Below are positions 21,204 to 31,770 of a stretch of 64,000 nucleotides of DNA, in pieces. Position 1 is the stretch's first letter. Every line of letters starts with the position of its first letter. Source of the DNA: Terebella lapidaria (taxonomy: Eukaryota > Annelida > Polychaeta > Terebellida > Terebellidae). The position numbers were made by a program, and so were the translations under genes. Below the pieces are notes generated by a model, which made no database searches, had not been told where the DNA came from, and worked only from the letters and a program-made list of their open reading frames with translations. The stretch spans positions 31,618,165 to 31,682,164 of the forward strand of contig OX424564.1 of NCBI GenBank assembly GCA_949152475.1, in the 5' to 3' direction.

Positions 21204-22020
21204 CACAGTACTGGGGTCTGAACATTGTTCGTCTAGACTCTGAATGCATTAAGAATAACTTAGGCTATAATTGATGGTGCAATACATCAATCATCAATTG
21301 TGATGTTATCACAATTATGGAAGCACGACATTAATAAAAAAAAAATCGATATGGAACAATTACCAATGGAAAAACTTAAAGCGTTATCATAGTTGCAGAA
21401 TCGCAAATATTTGCCTGACAAACAGGGAATACATCAATGGCAAAATTTGCATTACCATCTGCGATTATTTCTCAAACAATCGATATCAAATGCATCAGGC
21501 TGATAGCACTATCATTATTCGATTCAGTATAACCTGACTGACCCAGGTTCTACCCAGTATTATTATACTTGACAGATGACTTGATGACATATAATATATT
21601 GTGGCGTATCAAGCAGAGCTGTTCATTTGTACCATGGAAATTGATAAGATTGATGCATCATCATGCATTAACTAAACATTTACACTGAACATCCAGGGTA
21701 ATTCACGTTTGACTGAAATTCCATGTCGTAATATCCGTTGATCCAGTTGTGATACTAGTTCTGATAAGAGTTGTTCAGGAAATCCAGGATGATAATTTTT
21801 TCAGGGATTGCAGAAAAAAGTCAACAGAGGAACAAAAGGCATTCATTCAATCATTTATTCAGAAGAGGCTCTGCTTTGAATATATTGCGCATCAAAAAAG
21901 ATACAAATGAAGGAAAACGCCTTATCCTACTCATTCAACAAACGTACTTGTATAAAGATATAATTGATCCAGTGCTTTTCCGCAACTTATCCACGCAGCT
22001 AGTTTTTGAAATGCGCCCAC
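21204..22020 (+). repeat. dispersed repeat R2, copy d, right half
   Basis: Continues R2 from CACAGTACTGGGGTCTGAAC through CAGGCTGATAGCACTATCAT and GTTGATCCAGTTGTGATA to GGAACAAAAGGCATTCATTC and the AAAGATACAAATGAAGGAAA segment. It is separated from its left half only by the hAT transposon. Confidence 0.75.
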
Positions 22021-22300
22021 AAAATAGCACGGTGGAAACAGTGACACTTTGAGTGGAGTCTTGTGTATGGTAACATTCCACCGTCCTCATACTCGCTTTC
22101 GTTGAATGTTATGGTTAGAAGAGGTGGAGGGGAGAGGTAGTTCGTGGTGGGACCATTTATGTTCTTTTTTTAATGGATGTACCTTTGTAGCTTCTGAATT
22201 TTCATCATATTCGTGATTTACTATATCTATTATCCCTTCATGTAGAACGCCTCCAGCCTCTATTAGCATACAAACAAAACCCAACCAAATATTCTGACAG
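22021..22300. repeat. segment matching the upstream region of the PAN-like genes
   Basis: GGAAACAGTGACACTTTGAG followed by TGGAGTCTTGTGT and CATTCCACCGTCCTC matches 25,480-25,540 and 60,248-60,305, which lie just upstream of the signal-peptide exons. No such exon follows here, so it is an isolated fragment. Confidence 0.55.
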
Positions 22301-22555
22301 TGTGTAAATTCTAGTTATTTTTACTGTACACCTAATTACTGTGTTAGTGTATTCCAACTGTGCAACAACAGACCAAACCATTTAGAAATCGTAAATGAAC
22401 CACACGTAAAATAAAATCCATGAATTCCTGTGTATTCTTCTAATGTTTACTACTCGATAGAGACGTTTATAAGGAAATTCAAATTTTTATATTTAGGATA
22501 AAACTTTTTCCTGCAGCATTATTGCAGCATTATTATGTTCGCTGTTCAGAAATAT
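22301..22555. other. R2-edge sequence, otherwise unassigned
   Basis: The text near 22,290-22,450 resembles the start of R2 blocks (a GTGTAAA..CTAGTT segment and AACAACAGA.AAACCATTT). The rest is unassigned and AT-rich. Confidence 0.45.
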
Positions 22556-23045
22556 TTCAAACCTGTAATTATTAATTATTGAAACTGGGAACTTAAATGT
22601 TAGAAGCGGGAGATAAATACCATAGACATAGATGAGAGATGGACTGCCAACTCGACCTCAGTGACATTGAGCTTGTGACCAGAAGAAGATGGGAACTTTA
22701 TTTCCGGTTTGAAGTTTCATGGGAAAATTGAATTGTCAAAATACGTCGAATACCGTAAGTGAAGTCAACACTGAGGATCGTCATGAATGAACAATGGCAA
22801 TACGACGTTATACTTTGACATCGAAAGTGTAACTACCATCTTCCTCTGACCTTTTGTGACCGCAAGCTCAATGACTAGAAACAGAGACAGTGATATCGGA
22901 GTTGGCAGTCCATTTCTCTTCTATGTCTATGATAAATACTAAATCCCGGAACTAAATGTTCAGACCAGGAATTAAATATTCACACCCAGAATTGATTATT
23001 CAAAATGGGAATTGAATATTCGAACCTGGAATTAGATATTGAATG
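22556..23045 (-). repeat. inverted ~27-bp tandem array split by a MITE
   Basis: Units of the type GGAATTAAATATTCAGACC are the reverse complement of the arrays at 4,746 and 23,795. The array is interrupted by the 311-bp foldback element at 22,621-22,931. Confidence 0.65.
22621..22931. mobile_element. 311-bp MITE with 8-bp target-site duplication
   Basis: The left end is CATAGACATAGATGAGAGAT and the reverse complement of the right end is CATAGACATAGAAGAGAAAT. Both continue GGACTGCCAACTC and, after a gap, ATTGAGCTTG and GAAGATGG, so each arm is about 90-100 bp. ATAAATAC lies directly on both sides (22,613-22,620 and 22,932-22,939). An 8-bp duplication fits hAT- or P-type elements. Confidence 0.75.
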
Positions 23046-23370
23046 TGGGTATCAATCTATTACCACAAATACAGTAGAGTTTGATGATGCCAATAACAAA
23101 CGTAAAATACAACATTTTGCAATAGAAACAAAGCCCGACCAAAAAGTTAATCCAAAGACACACTGGCGTCATCAGGGGCAGACAGTGTGTTAAATGTAGT
23201 TGTTTCTACTGTACACCTGATGGAATTAGTATACAACTGCCCAACAACCTATGAAAATATTTTAGAAATCCGAAACAAACCCCATGGAACAGATATATGA
23301 CAAGTACTTAAGTACCTAATCAATAGCCAGAAGGCTACTGAGTTGATGGTATCCTCGGGGACAGATCAAA
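23041..23370 (+). repeat. duplicate of 6,330-6,640
   Basis: Follows 6,330-6,640 through ATCTATTACCAC, AACATTTTGCAATAGAAACA and GGCTACTGAGTTGATGGTAT. It is flanked on both sides by fragments of the inverted 27-bp array. Confidence 0.7.
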
Positions 23371-23794
23371 TTTTCAAACAGGAAAATAAAAATTAAAACC
23401 GGGAATTGAATATTAGTCCCTGGAAATTGATATTCCTGGGCTTTGTTTGTTCTTTATTTCGGACACCCTGGTTCATAGACACATACAATAAATATGAGTT
23501 GTATAAAAACATACATATTACATTAATACAAATATCATGTAAAAAAAATAGTCACTTTCACACACGAACAGTAAACAAAGATATATTACAAAGACGGATT
23601 CACGAAAGACATCACTGGATACAAGAGTAGACAAAATACTGTTGGCGGATTGGAGAACTCGGCATTTAAGGACATACACTGTGTTTCAGAGACATGAGTG
23701 AAAATGATCAACATGAGAATGTACAAACATCTGACTTGCACTATAGCCCCAGGGCAGGTTCAGCAAAATTCTATAGGCATTATGGTAAGCAACC
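23371..23794. other. unassigned stretch
   Basis: Apart from a short array remnant at 23,386-23,440, I see no repeat, domain or RNA feature. Confidence 0.4.
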
Positions 23795-24030
23795 CTGACA
23801 ATTATTTCCGATTTTTCATACTTAGTTCCGGGTTTTCATATTTAATTCCAGGTTTTATTATTTAATTTCCCGGCTTGGATAATCAATTCCGGGTTTTAAC
23901 ATCTATGTCCTGGTTTTAATATTTATTTCCCAGTTTTAACATCTAATTCCAGGTTTTATACTCAATTCCAGTTTTTATTATTTGATTCCTGGTTTTGAAC
24001 GCTTAATCCCCAGTTCCCAGGTTTTTCCAG
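23795..24030 (+). repeat. ~27-bp tandem array, second forward copy
   Basis: Same unit and same following text (CCAGTTAGTAAATAAGTCTT) as at 4,746-5,020. Array and R2 therefore travelled together. Confidence 0.7.
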
Positions 24031-24840
24031 TTAGTAAATAAGTCTTCAGAAAAGAAGTTGAATAATAAATTTTAAAAAATCGAATGTCCCTAATAAGCTC
24101 TCCCACTCCGATGGTAATTTCTTTGGGATTTGTTTCCTAGATTGACTTTGACTTTTAGATCAACTTCTACACTAGTCCACTCGTATTTCAGGAAATATTT
24201 AATTGACAATAGGACTTCAGGCATATATACATGTAACACAGTACTGGGGTCTGAACACCGTTCATGTAGTCTCTGAATGCATTAAGAAAAACGTGACTGA
24301 AAATCGTTATGTTATAATTGATGCAATACATAAATCATCGATTATAAGGTTATCGCAAAAATGGAAACACGGGTTGCAGAATTGCAAATATTTGCAAGAC
24401 AAACAGGGAATATGTTTATGAGAGAGTTTGCATTACCATCTGCAATATGTCTTCAACACTCAACATCAAATGCTTCAGGCTGATAGCACTATCCTTATCT
24501 GATTCAGTATAACTTGACTGAATGAGGTTCTACCCAGTATTATTATGTTTGACAAGCAGAGCTGTTCATTTGTGCTCCGGAAATTGTTCAGATTGTTCCA
24601 TTATCATGCATTTGGCTAAACATCTAATCTAAACATGGAGGGATATTCACGTGTGACTGAAATTCCGTGTCGTAATATCCGTTGATCCAGTTTTGACAAT
24701 GGGACAATCATTATTAGCATTACTTGAGGAGTGGCTCAGGAAATCCAGGATAATTATTGTTCATGGGTTACAGAAAAGAAGAATAAAAGGCATTCATTCA
24801 TTCATTCATTCATTCATTCATTCATTCATTCATTCACACT
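24031..24840 (+). repeat. dispersed repeat R2, copy e, ending in (CATT)n
   Basis: Follows 5,020-5,915 with a deletion near 24,370. It ends in a perfect (CATT)n run at 24,797-24,836. Confidence 0.75.
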
Positions 24841-25020
24841 TTTATTTCACAGGCCAGGTTGACGATCGGCCATGTAGTTCACGCGAGAAGTCTCTGTCAC
24901 TGTGGGGACTGAAGGTGGGGTTCTGAAGTTATTGCTATGGTTATTATTATTGGTTATGGTTATATATTATTATTAGAAGTTATTATTGTTCTGAAGTTAT
25001 TTTTCAATGTCATAGGAAAA

Positions 25021-25200
25021 CTAGCATTTGAATCTCATCCCGCATGTGGTAGGCGTCTCAGCCGTCATCGTCTTGAATAGGTCTCCAATGGTTGTTACTC
25101 CTTTCGTCAAATCATATACTGTGCTGGAAAATGTTCCAGCAGCATGATGCCAGTGCAAAATTGTTAGAAGCAAAAGTGTGGTCACTGAAGGCATCTTCAT
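25021..25200 (-). pseudogene. signal-peptide exon of a secreted PAN-like protein, truncated
   Basis: A 59-codon open frame starts at ATG 25,198-25,200. It begins MKMPSVTTLLLLTILHWHHA, a typical cleavable signal peptide with a basic start, a leucine-rich core and AAG after it. It continues with VYDLTKGVTTIGDLFKTMTA and TTCG before running into unrelated sequence and a stop at 25,021. The same start and mature N-terminus occur at 59,979, and the mature part at 28,8xx, where it leads into a cysteine-rich PAN-like module. This copy loses similarity right after TCG and so is probably cut at a duplication edge. It could still be the first exon of something I cannot see. Confidence 0.6.
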
Positions 25201-25600
25201 TTCGATTCAAATTTCCAGTTTTATTGTGTACAATCCCAGACAATTATTTATTCAAAATGTGATTTTTTCCAAGAATCGGTCATAATCCAGTACAAATAAT
25301 CCAGTCCACAGGGTGATAATATATCCATATTTTTCATTCGTTTATTGTATCTAATGGCAGCTCAGGTGGACAACCAATCTACTGTGCCAATCGATTGGCA
25401 AGTGTCCCAAATGGCTTGTGACACGATCTGACTACTGTCTCGCTGTTGTTTCCATCGTCAGTGACGCAATCGCGCGAGAGAAACAATCACACCTTGAGTG
25501 GAGTCCTGTGTCTGACCGCATTCCACCGTCCTCCATGGGCAGGACTCACCTTGGTTAAATATTATTTGTTCCCGCGACGAGGGGGTGGTAGGGGAATAGC
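25201..25600 (-). repeat. upstream region shared by the PAN-like gene copies
   Basis: About 25,250-25,560 matches 60,055-60,345, including CCAATCGATTGGCA-type text and GGAGTCCTGTGTCTG. It lies upstream, on the minus strand, of the signal-peptide exon in both places, so it probably holds the ancestral promoter or 5' untranslated region. An AAG/GTGAGT donor-like string lies at its far edge in both copies. Confidence 0.5.
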
Positions 25601-27540
25601 TTGTGGCAAGTCCATTTGTGGGGTCTTGTAAATAAAGCATATATTTTTCTAGCTTCAATTACATTTTGCACACCATCGCTCCTATAGTTTGTTTTCTACA
25701 GTATTTGTGACAAATGATTTGATTCCATTTTTCATCATATATTAAAGAGAGTAATGGAGTTGGCAGAATATAAAAATACCGAGGAATGCCATAAGAGACT
25801 CGCATATATGGCATCAGAGCCAGGTGAACATCATAGACATCCAGCCAGCTGAATATCAAAATACCCATGATATTCGTAATTGAAGTTATCTGCTGTAAGC
25901 TATCTAATTACGCTGATGGCTCAATTCAATGTCCTTATTTTCTCAGGAGAAATGCTAAAATAGTCAGCAAAATATTGATTGAGAAGCACGCATAATCAAG
26001 ACAAGATATTGATCCCAATAGGAAAACTGCAAGTTTTCGAAGTCCATGTCCCCCTTGAACCCTCTTGTCCACACCATATCTCCAGCCAACTGACGAGTCA
26101 CATTGACTTTTCCCATTCACAACACATGCTTGGTGTGTTTGTAAGCTTCGTTCACCTAGAAAACATTTGATTTGTAAGTATAAAAACCTATAGTATTATT
26201 TGGTAATGTTTTGTCAATGTAAGCCATTAGTAATGTGTGTTGTGATAGGAGAATCATGAAAACTCAAGACATATTTCAACTCCCACCATTATAATACCAT
26301 GGGATAATGGCAAACTTAGATGAAATAATTGAGGTACAATTTTCATGGATATTTTTTTCCACCTTGTCAAAAGGTATGAATATAATTGCTTATACCACCG
26401 CCCGAAACATGAAGGCTTCAATGCAAATAATAGCTGTCAAATTATCCAGAACCGTCCATGACTATGCTCTGGAAGTTCTGTCCAAAATCAGAAAATTGTT
26501 ATTGTAAGAATTGTATTATAGGAATTCATGACCACGTTTTTATTGGTCTTAGAAGACTCAGCTATCAAAGATTAAACTCATTGTAACTGTTGTTCATTAC
26601 CATTTTTTGTTTTGGTTATGTAAAGTGGTACATTTATTTTTATAAAGACATTCGATATAATTTACATATGCACACTTTTATAATTGCATAAATATAATTA
26701 CCGATCCCCAGTGTAGTTTATTGAGAGAACCTGTATTGACCTGTCCTGGCAAAGGCATGACTAATCTATACACGAAAATATGACACATTTACACTATTAA
26801 ATTGTGGAGTGATATATGCCTTATATTATCAATCAATATGAACATGAAAATTACGAACCTACAAAAGGAAATGGTGGTGTTGTGCCAAGTACCTAATATG
26901 TTGTTCATAATGTAATTGTTCTTTGAACATCAAACATGCAAATGAAGATGGATGTGTTGCGATGTCAGTGACAAACGCCATAATTATACCATTTATTCTT
27001 GTAAACGTGTGCGTTGAACACAAGTTTCTCCTCCAATATTGATGATGTTGATGGTAAACGGGAGTGATCATCATAACTAAGGCATATGTATACACGTTGT
27101 TGGTTTGTTGATACCTGTTCAATTTTGTGAGATTTTTGGTTGATTCCGCTTCAATTGATACACTTACTTATTTCAGACAATCGATCACTCTTGTTTTTTT
27201 AATAGTGATAGAGCAGCAGTGTATTCCTACAAAGTGTGCATGTCATAACATGGTCATTGAACACTAGAACATGCATGCTAGTTACAAAATCGATGTCTGC
27301 AATGAAAATTACATTTTCGACAGACAAAAATATGAGTGAATAAAAAACTATATGGAGTATGGATAACAAATGGTAGTGATCAAATTTTTTCCGTCATTGT
27401 GTAAAGACTGCAGTATGATGCATCCACACAATGTAATTGATATTCTCCAACACGCTGGCGTCACTTCATCATGCTCTGTGGCAGTCCCACGTCTGACACT
27501 GGACATGCTCCTAAATATCTGTTGGAAAAAACAGCAATGA
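25601..27540. repeat. paralogous intergenic block (matches 60,760-62,640)
   Basis: Blocks matching in the same order include 25,755-26,300 with 60,760-61,180 (CTTGAACCCTCTTGTCCACA, TCTCCAGCCAACTGACGA), 26,390-26,480 with 61,670-61,750 (GCTTCAATGCAAATAATAGC) and 26,860-27,290 with 62,050-62,740. The open frames inside are short and not preserved. Confidence 0.65.
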
Positions 27541-27930
27541 ATTTCATTGAATAAAACAATGTTTTCGCTTGACAGCTGACCAAGTTCATTGGAATGAAAC
27601 TCTTGAAGTACGAAATGAAGTAAAATATCGCTTTACCAGAATTCTGAACACAAAAGTTTCCTCACTATAATGTATCATACATATAAGAGTTTCAAGTGAT
27701 AAGACTGTATTTTTCTATATTTGGGAAACTGTTGTCAACCGCTTAGTGCGAAACTTCTTTAAAAATCAGATTGTTGATGTCAAATTTAGACGAATTCGTA
27801 TGCGCATTGAAGTTTGACACTGTACACGTTGCCTTAGAGACAGCTATTGATCACTTTCACGTGGAAAACTAAAAACCGAATATGAGATTTTAACACCAGT
27901 CCTATAGACGGGACCCTAATAAAAATTTAC
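27541..27930. other. intron or flank of the PAN-like gene, unassigned
   Basis: Lies downstream (minus strand) of the donor at 27,930. The beginning (27,440-27,620) resembles 56,900-57,020 and 57,600-57,700. No further exon was recognised. Confidence 0.4.
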
Positions 27931-28144
27931 CTGGATCGCAAGCAGCTGGACGTGAGTAGTGACTGAACGGACCTCTTGGGCAGTTGTGTGGGGAGAAATC
28001 TTCAGCACACGTTGGTATTGGATGCAAAATCCAGAGATTTGCAGTAGTCGCTTGTGGCGTCCTGGCAGTGGCGCTTACATTCGTCCAGGGTCGCCAGGAA
28101 GGAATCGAAGTAATGTGACGTGGCAATGCATCCGTTCTGGTACT
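27931..28144 (-). pseudogene. PAN/apple-like exon B with a frameshift
   Basis: An acceptor (GTTCACAG) precedes base 28,144 and a GTAAAT donor follows 27,931. Read in the phase left by exon A, it begins YQNGCIATSHYFDSFLATLD and continues ECKRHCQ...YCKSLDF...NVC. The spacing C-x3-C-x7-C-x4-F is the PAN/apple signature. A TGA at 28,002-28,004 stops this frame. The next frame over carries EDFSPHNCPRGPFSHYSRPA and ACDPG up to the donor, so a one-base insertion or two-base deletion has probably broken the exon. A shortened counterpart at 57,971-58,050 keeps the HYYRP.ACDP end but has its own stop. Confidence 0.65.
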
Positions 28145-28658
28145 CTGTGAACTTGGTGCAATCTCAAAAAAAGAAGTTTGAAACCAAATTATCCAAGTTA
28201 CCATAGTACGATATATACTTCAGCTATAGTAAAAGGTATCAAAACTCAAAATGATTCAACTACTAGTCTTTGATGCAGATGTATATATATAAGAAATTAT
28301 AGGGCTTTTCGATACAAATGCAGTTTCAGTAAATTTCCTAGATGTATTGCTCAAGGTTTTTTAGTCTATATAACTGATAACAATCCGTCTGCTTGTCACA
28401 GTTGGTGTGAGATATATTTTTCTTGTATGCCTTTTACTGGAGACCTATTGTTATGGAAATATTTGTTGATTTGCATTCAGGTTCTGATTTCGGCCAAAAC
28501 TTTTCACGCCAGTAACAATATTTTAATACATGTTGGCTCAGACGCCGACGAGGCACTTTTCAGTTACCACATCTTTGGTTGAACTGAAAATACATCACAT
28601 AGATTATATTGTGTTGATAGAATGTTTGCGTATCTTAACGAGGGTGTAATATACTTAC
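28145..28658 (-). other. predicted intron between PAN-like exons A and B
   Basis: A GTAAGTAT donor at 28,651-28,658 and a CAG acceptor at 28,145-28,147 bound a 514-bp interval. Exon A leaves one base and exon B supplies two, so the phases agree. Confidence 0.6.
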
Positions 28659-28935
28659 TAATGCTATAAATGGACGACGATGCCATTGGCACCGTGTCCT
28701 GCGCATTACTCACATTATGGAACTTGCACGTCAATGCACCCACGCTCCCTGCCGTCGGAACTACAGCCACTGCCAAACAATAACGCATCTTTGCACACTC
28801 TATCCCACACGTTAAATGCGTCTTAGCCGTCATCGTCTTGAACGGGTCACCAGTGGTTGTTAAACCCTCCGTCAAATCATATACAGTGACGTCCCAGCGG
28901 CGCGATGCCAGTGCAAAATTGCCAGTAGTAGAAAT
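28659..28935 (-). CDS. PAN/apple-like exon A, open frame
   Basis: The frame is open from just after a TGA at 28,936 to a strong GTAAGTAT donor. It encodes NFALASRRWDVTVYDLTEGL, then KTMTAKTHLTCGIECAKMRY, CLAVAVV and later CKFHNVSNAQDTVP. The C-x3-C-x5-C core suggests a PAN/apple-type disulphide module of a secreted protein. The phase matches exon B. Compared with the copies at 25,200 and 59,979, the signal peptide should sit immediately upstream. Here a 7-bp length difference puts the LLLAILHW-like remnant in another frame and no clean ATG leads in. The copy is therefore probably inactive, although this exon itself is intact. Confidence 0.6.
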
Positions 28936-29629
28936 TCAGTACAGCATGGAATGTGCTTATTCATTTACATATTCTTATGTTGATGGGCATGTCATATACT
29001 ATTACTGCGTCTATCAATTTGTTAATAAAAGTGTGGAACTACATTTGTAAGTGTGAGCCATAATGTCGATGACCACATTATGTATGAAATGAACGAATGA
29101 CGCAACAACAAATCAATGCTCAGTTGAACAATATTGATGGATTGAACTCTCGTTTTGATAGAAACAACACTAAACGGTATCACGATATACTTTTTATACT
29201 ATACATCTGATTCATTGAATTATGCAGGGACTTATTAGGAACTTTCCGTTTTTTAGGCCGATGGTTTGTGAGCTCCGAAGCTTTGGTTTGTAAGAATTGA
29301 GTTGCAGAAACTCAAATCTTAAACCTTATTTATAAATACTTAGTGCTTACAAAGGGACATATATGAAACTATACATGTATTTTTGTATACTTTAAAGATA
29401 TATCCACTTTTTATCCATGCTTCTTTGCATTCGTATGACGACAAATTTAACAAAATTGTTTCTCGAAGAAGTTTATTGACGTTTTTAACAGGAAATTACT
29501 ACTCATTTCAATAAGAAATTTACGAGCGTACGAGGGTAATAAATACAATTGTCGCCAGAAGATAATCCTTTTCAAAGAAAATGCTGTCAATTCATCTTTC
29601 CAATGGTAAATCGTTTCGCGAACTTCATA
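28936..29629. other. unassigned stretch upstream of the PAN-like copy
   Basis: 29,035-29,150 weakly resembles part of R1 (the AATGTCGATGACC and TGAACAATATTGA segments). The remainder has no recognisable feature. Confidence 0.4.
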
Positions 29630-29815
29630 CAAACACACTAATGAAGATGGATGCGTTGAATTCGGGGACACGGGCATTGGAATTACAGCATTCAGTTTAG
29701 AGACATGGATAATTATCATTCATCATTGATGATGTTGAATGTAAACGAAAGTGGTAGTGGGAACTATGACATTGGTAGGACATACACTACTGTCAGTGTG
29801 TGATGGTTTTTATTA
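29630..29815 (+). repeat. recurrent CAAACACGCAAATG block, copy at 29.6 kb
   Basis: Follows 13,430-13,620: AATGAAGATGGATG, GAATTC.GGGACACGGGC, ATTATCATTCATCATTGATG, TTGAATGTAAACGAAAGTGG. Confidence 0.65.
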
Positions 29816-29899
29816 TTGGATTGCTGGAAATATGCAATCCTGATTGGTCAATTCTCCGACAATACCACGCTGTATTTTAAGATATTTGGACACATACTT

Positions 29900-30790
29900 T
29901 TCTGTCAAATTAGCGTCATCATTATGATTGTTTCCCATAATTAGATTCTCATGAGGTAATCAAGGCTCATGGGAAAACAAAACACCTGCTACTCACAACA
30001 TGAACATAATCGTGCAATAATATCATTGGGAAAGTCAATCGAATCTGTCAGCTCGGTTGGAGATATGGCTGGGACAAGAGGGTTCAACTTGTTCACAAAT
30101 TATAAACAGCTGCAACTATTCCTTTAAAATCAATATCCTGATTAGATCTACGTGTGTCACAGTCATTACCTTGCATAGTGTTTGATATATTTGCTGGGAA
30201 ACATATATAGCGTCAAAGGTAGATATCAGACAGATATATCATATATGATAGTCGATAACTTCAATTATAATCTGACATCAGGCTTTAAACAGCATTGTAA
30301 AAAAAACCCCAAAACAAAAGCCAATCCACTCATCATTCATGTCTGTGTTTAAGAGACGAGTTTTTTTAACGTTACTTTATTGCCATGCAGGAAAAAAAAT
30401 TGCAAATGGTTCTGAAGTCGTTGGGTATTGATTCTTTTTATATTCCCCAAAGTCATAGATCTATATGGAATTTTATTATTTTAAACATGAAAACTGTGTT
30501 ATATCAATCTGATTGATGTGTATGTAGAGTGTGTTATTCAATTTAGGTAAAGATAGCTAGTTCTCAAATCGAAATTGAACCCATTATTGACTAGCACTTT
30601 ATTGACTATTTTTAACATACTGGGCCAATAAGATGAAACGTTCCTGGTTTCAAATGACTTATACACCTTTTTGGGCATATCTCAAGCTTTAATGATATGA
30701 CAAACATTGTTATTATACATATATTCAAAGTATCACATGTAGGTGAATATATAGAACAAATGCCACAATAGCATATATATAGATCTATAT
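29900..30790 (-). repeat. dispersed repeat R1, copy c (inverted)
   Basis: On the minus strand this follows 1,550-1,736 and then 2,806-3,660 with no sign of the 1.07-kb insertion of copy a. Shared text includes ATGCATGGC-like starts, the AATGAGTGGATTGGCTTTTG equivalent and AATCGAATCTGTCAGCTCGG-like text (as its complement). Confidence 0.65.
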
Positions 30791-30796
30791 AAGCGT

Positions 30797-30895
30797 CATT
30801 AAGTCAGAAATGTTTCGACTTAAGTTCGGTTTTTAGCATGCTAAACCATTAGGTCAAAACGATTCGTTTCGACCTAATGTTTGACCCCACAGGGT
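30797..30895. repeat. CATTAAGTC/GACCTAATG motif cluster
   Basis: CATTAAGTCAGAAATGTTTC, GACTTAAG, CATTAGGTCAAAACGATTCG and GTTTCGACCTAATG follow one another, partly as inverted copies. The same motif family forms the larger duplicated region at 52,672-53,365. Confidence 0.55.
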
Positions 30896-31214
30896 TTTGC
30901 TTAAATGCGCTATTGGCATTGTTCACATGTTCGGATGTGTTAAATAACACAGGCTGAATGAACTGCTATCATATCAGAACGATTGGACGAATTTTCTCTA
31001 TTTGTCGGGGTGGTAAAGTTTTGGATCTTTCCATATCATATATTTTCGTGAGCAAAATATTCAAATGTGAATTTTAAGATTATTAAGCCATATGTTCTGT
31101 ACTTTTACTCAAATTATATGTTACTGCAATGCCTGGACATGATCCCATTGATTACATCTGTATATACGATAATTTTTACAAAATCATATATATTCTGGCT
31201 ACTTTATATCCATA
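30896..31214. other. unassigned stretch
   Basis: AT-rich, no repeat match or open frame of note. Confidence 0.4.
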
Positions 31215-31376
31215 AATCGCAATTCTAGACGCGGCAGTGCGGTCCCGTTCTTGTTCTCGTGCGGCGAGAAGTTGCGCAATCTCGTTATTTCGCACAGCCA
31301 ATCAGCGGTTCTGAAATCTGTAGGCTACGTGACCAGGTGACCTAGCGTCAGGAAAAATTGTTGTTGGGGTAAGTTG
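31215..31376 (+). promoter_or_regulatory. CpG-rich candidate promoter with CCAAT box and first-exon donor
   Basis: In an AT-rich neighbourhood this interval is rich in CpG (ACGCGGCAGTGCGG, GTGCGGCGAG, TTGCGCAA). It holds AGCCAATCAGCGG, a good CCAAT box, at about 31,297, and a GGGGTAAGT splice-donor string at 31,366-31,374. It could be the start of a plus-strand transcript. No downstream coding exon can be tied to it with certainty. Confidence 0.35.
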
Positions 31377-31615
31377 TCCAGCAAAGTAAAGAAATAGCTA
31401 GATATATCTAGATTCTAGTAGATCTATTTTTATTTCTAATCTAGATCAGTAATTTCACTTCATATATATTCAGCCGAGTGATGACGGGTGCACCGGGACG
31501 CAATCATCGAGTGATCGACCCTGAGACTGGCTGAGCCCGACGTCAGCAGGTCAGTCGGACACTCACTCAGTCTCTCACAGCATGGTCACAGTCAGTGACC
31601 GAGTGAGCGAGACAG

Positions 31616-31770
31616 ACTCGAGGGTAGCCCTGAATACAAGGCACAATGTCCCCCGCCCCCCCCCCCCGCCTCCCCCACCGGACCGTCAAGCGGGAGACGC
31701 GGGGGGGGGGGAGGGGGAGGGGTGAGCGACCGTTTTGCCTTGTATTCATGGCTAACTCGAGGGGGGGGGG
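31616..31770. mobile_element. foldback element with long G and C runs
   Basis: The left arm CTCGAGGGTAGCCCTGAATA and the reverse complement of the right arm (CTCGAGTTAGCCATGAATAC) match and continue through ACAAGGCA. Between them lie a C run (about 31,651-31,676) and G runs (about 31,700-31,722). A third G run follows at 31,761-31,774. Open frames here are artefacts of low complexity. Confidence 0.6.
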
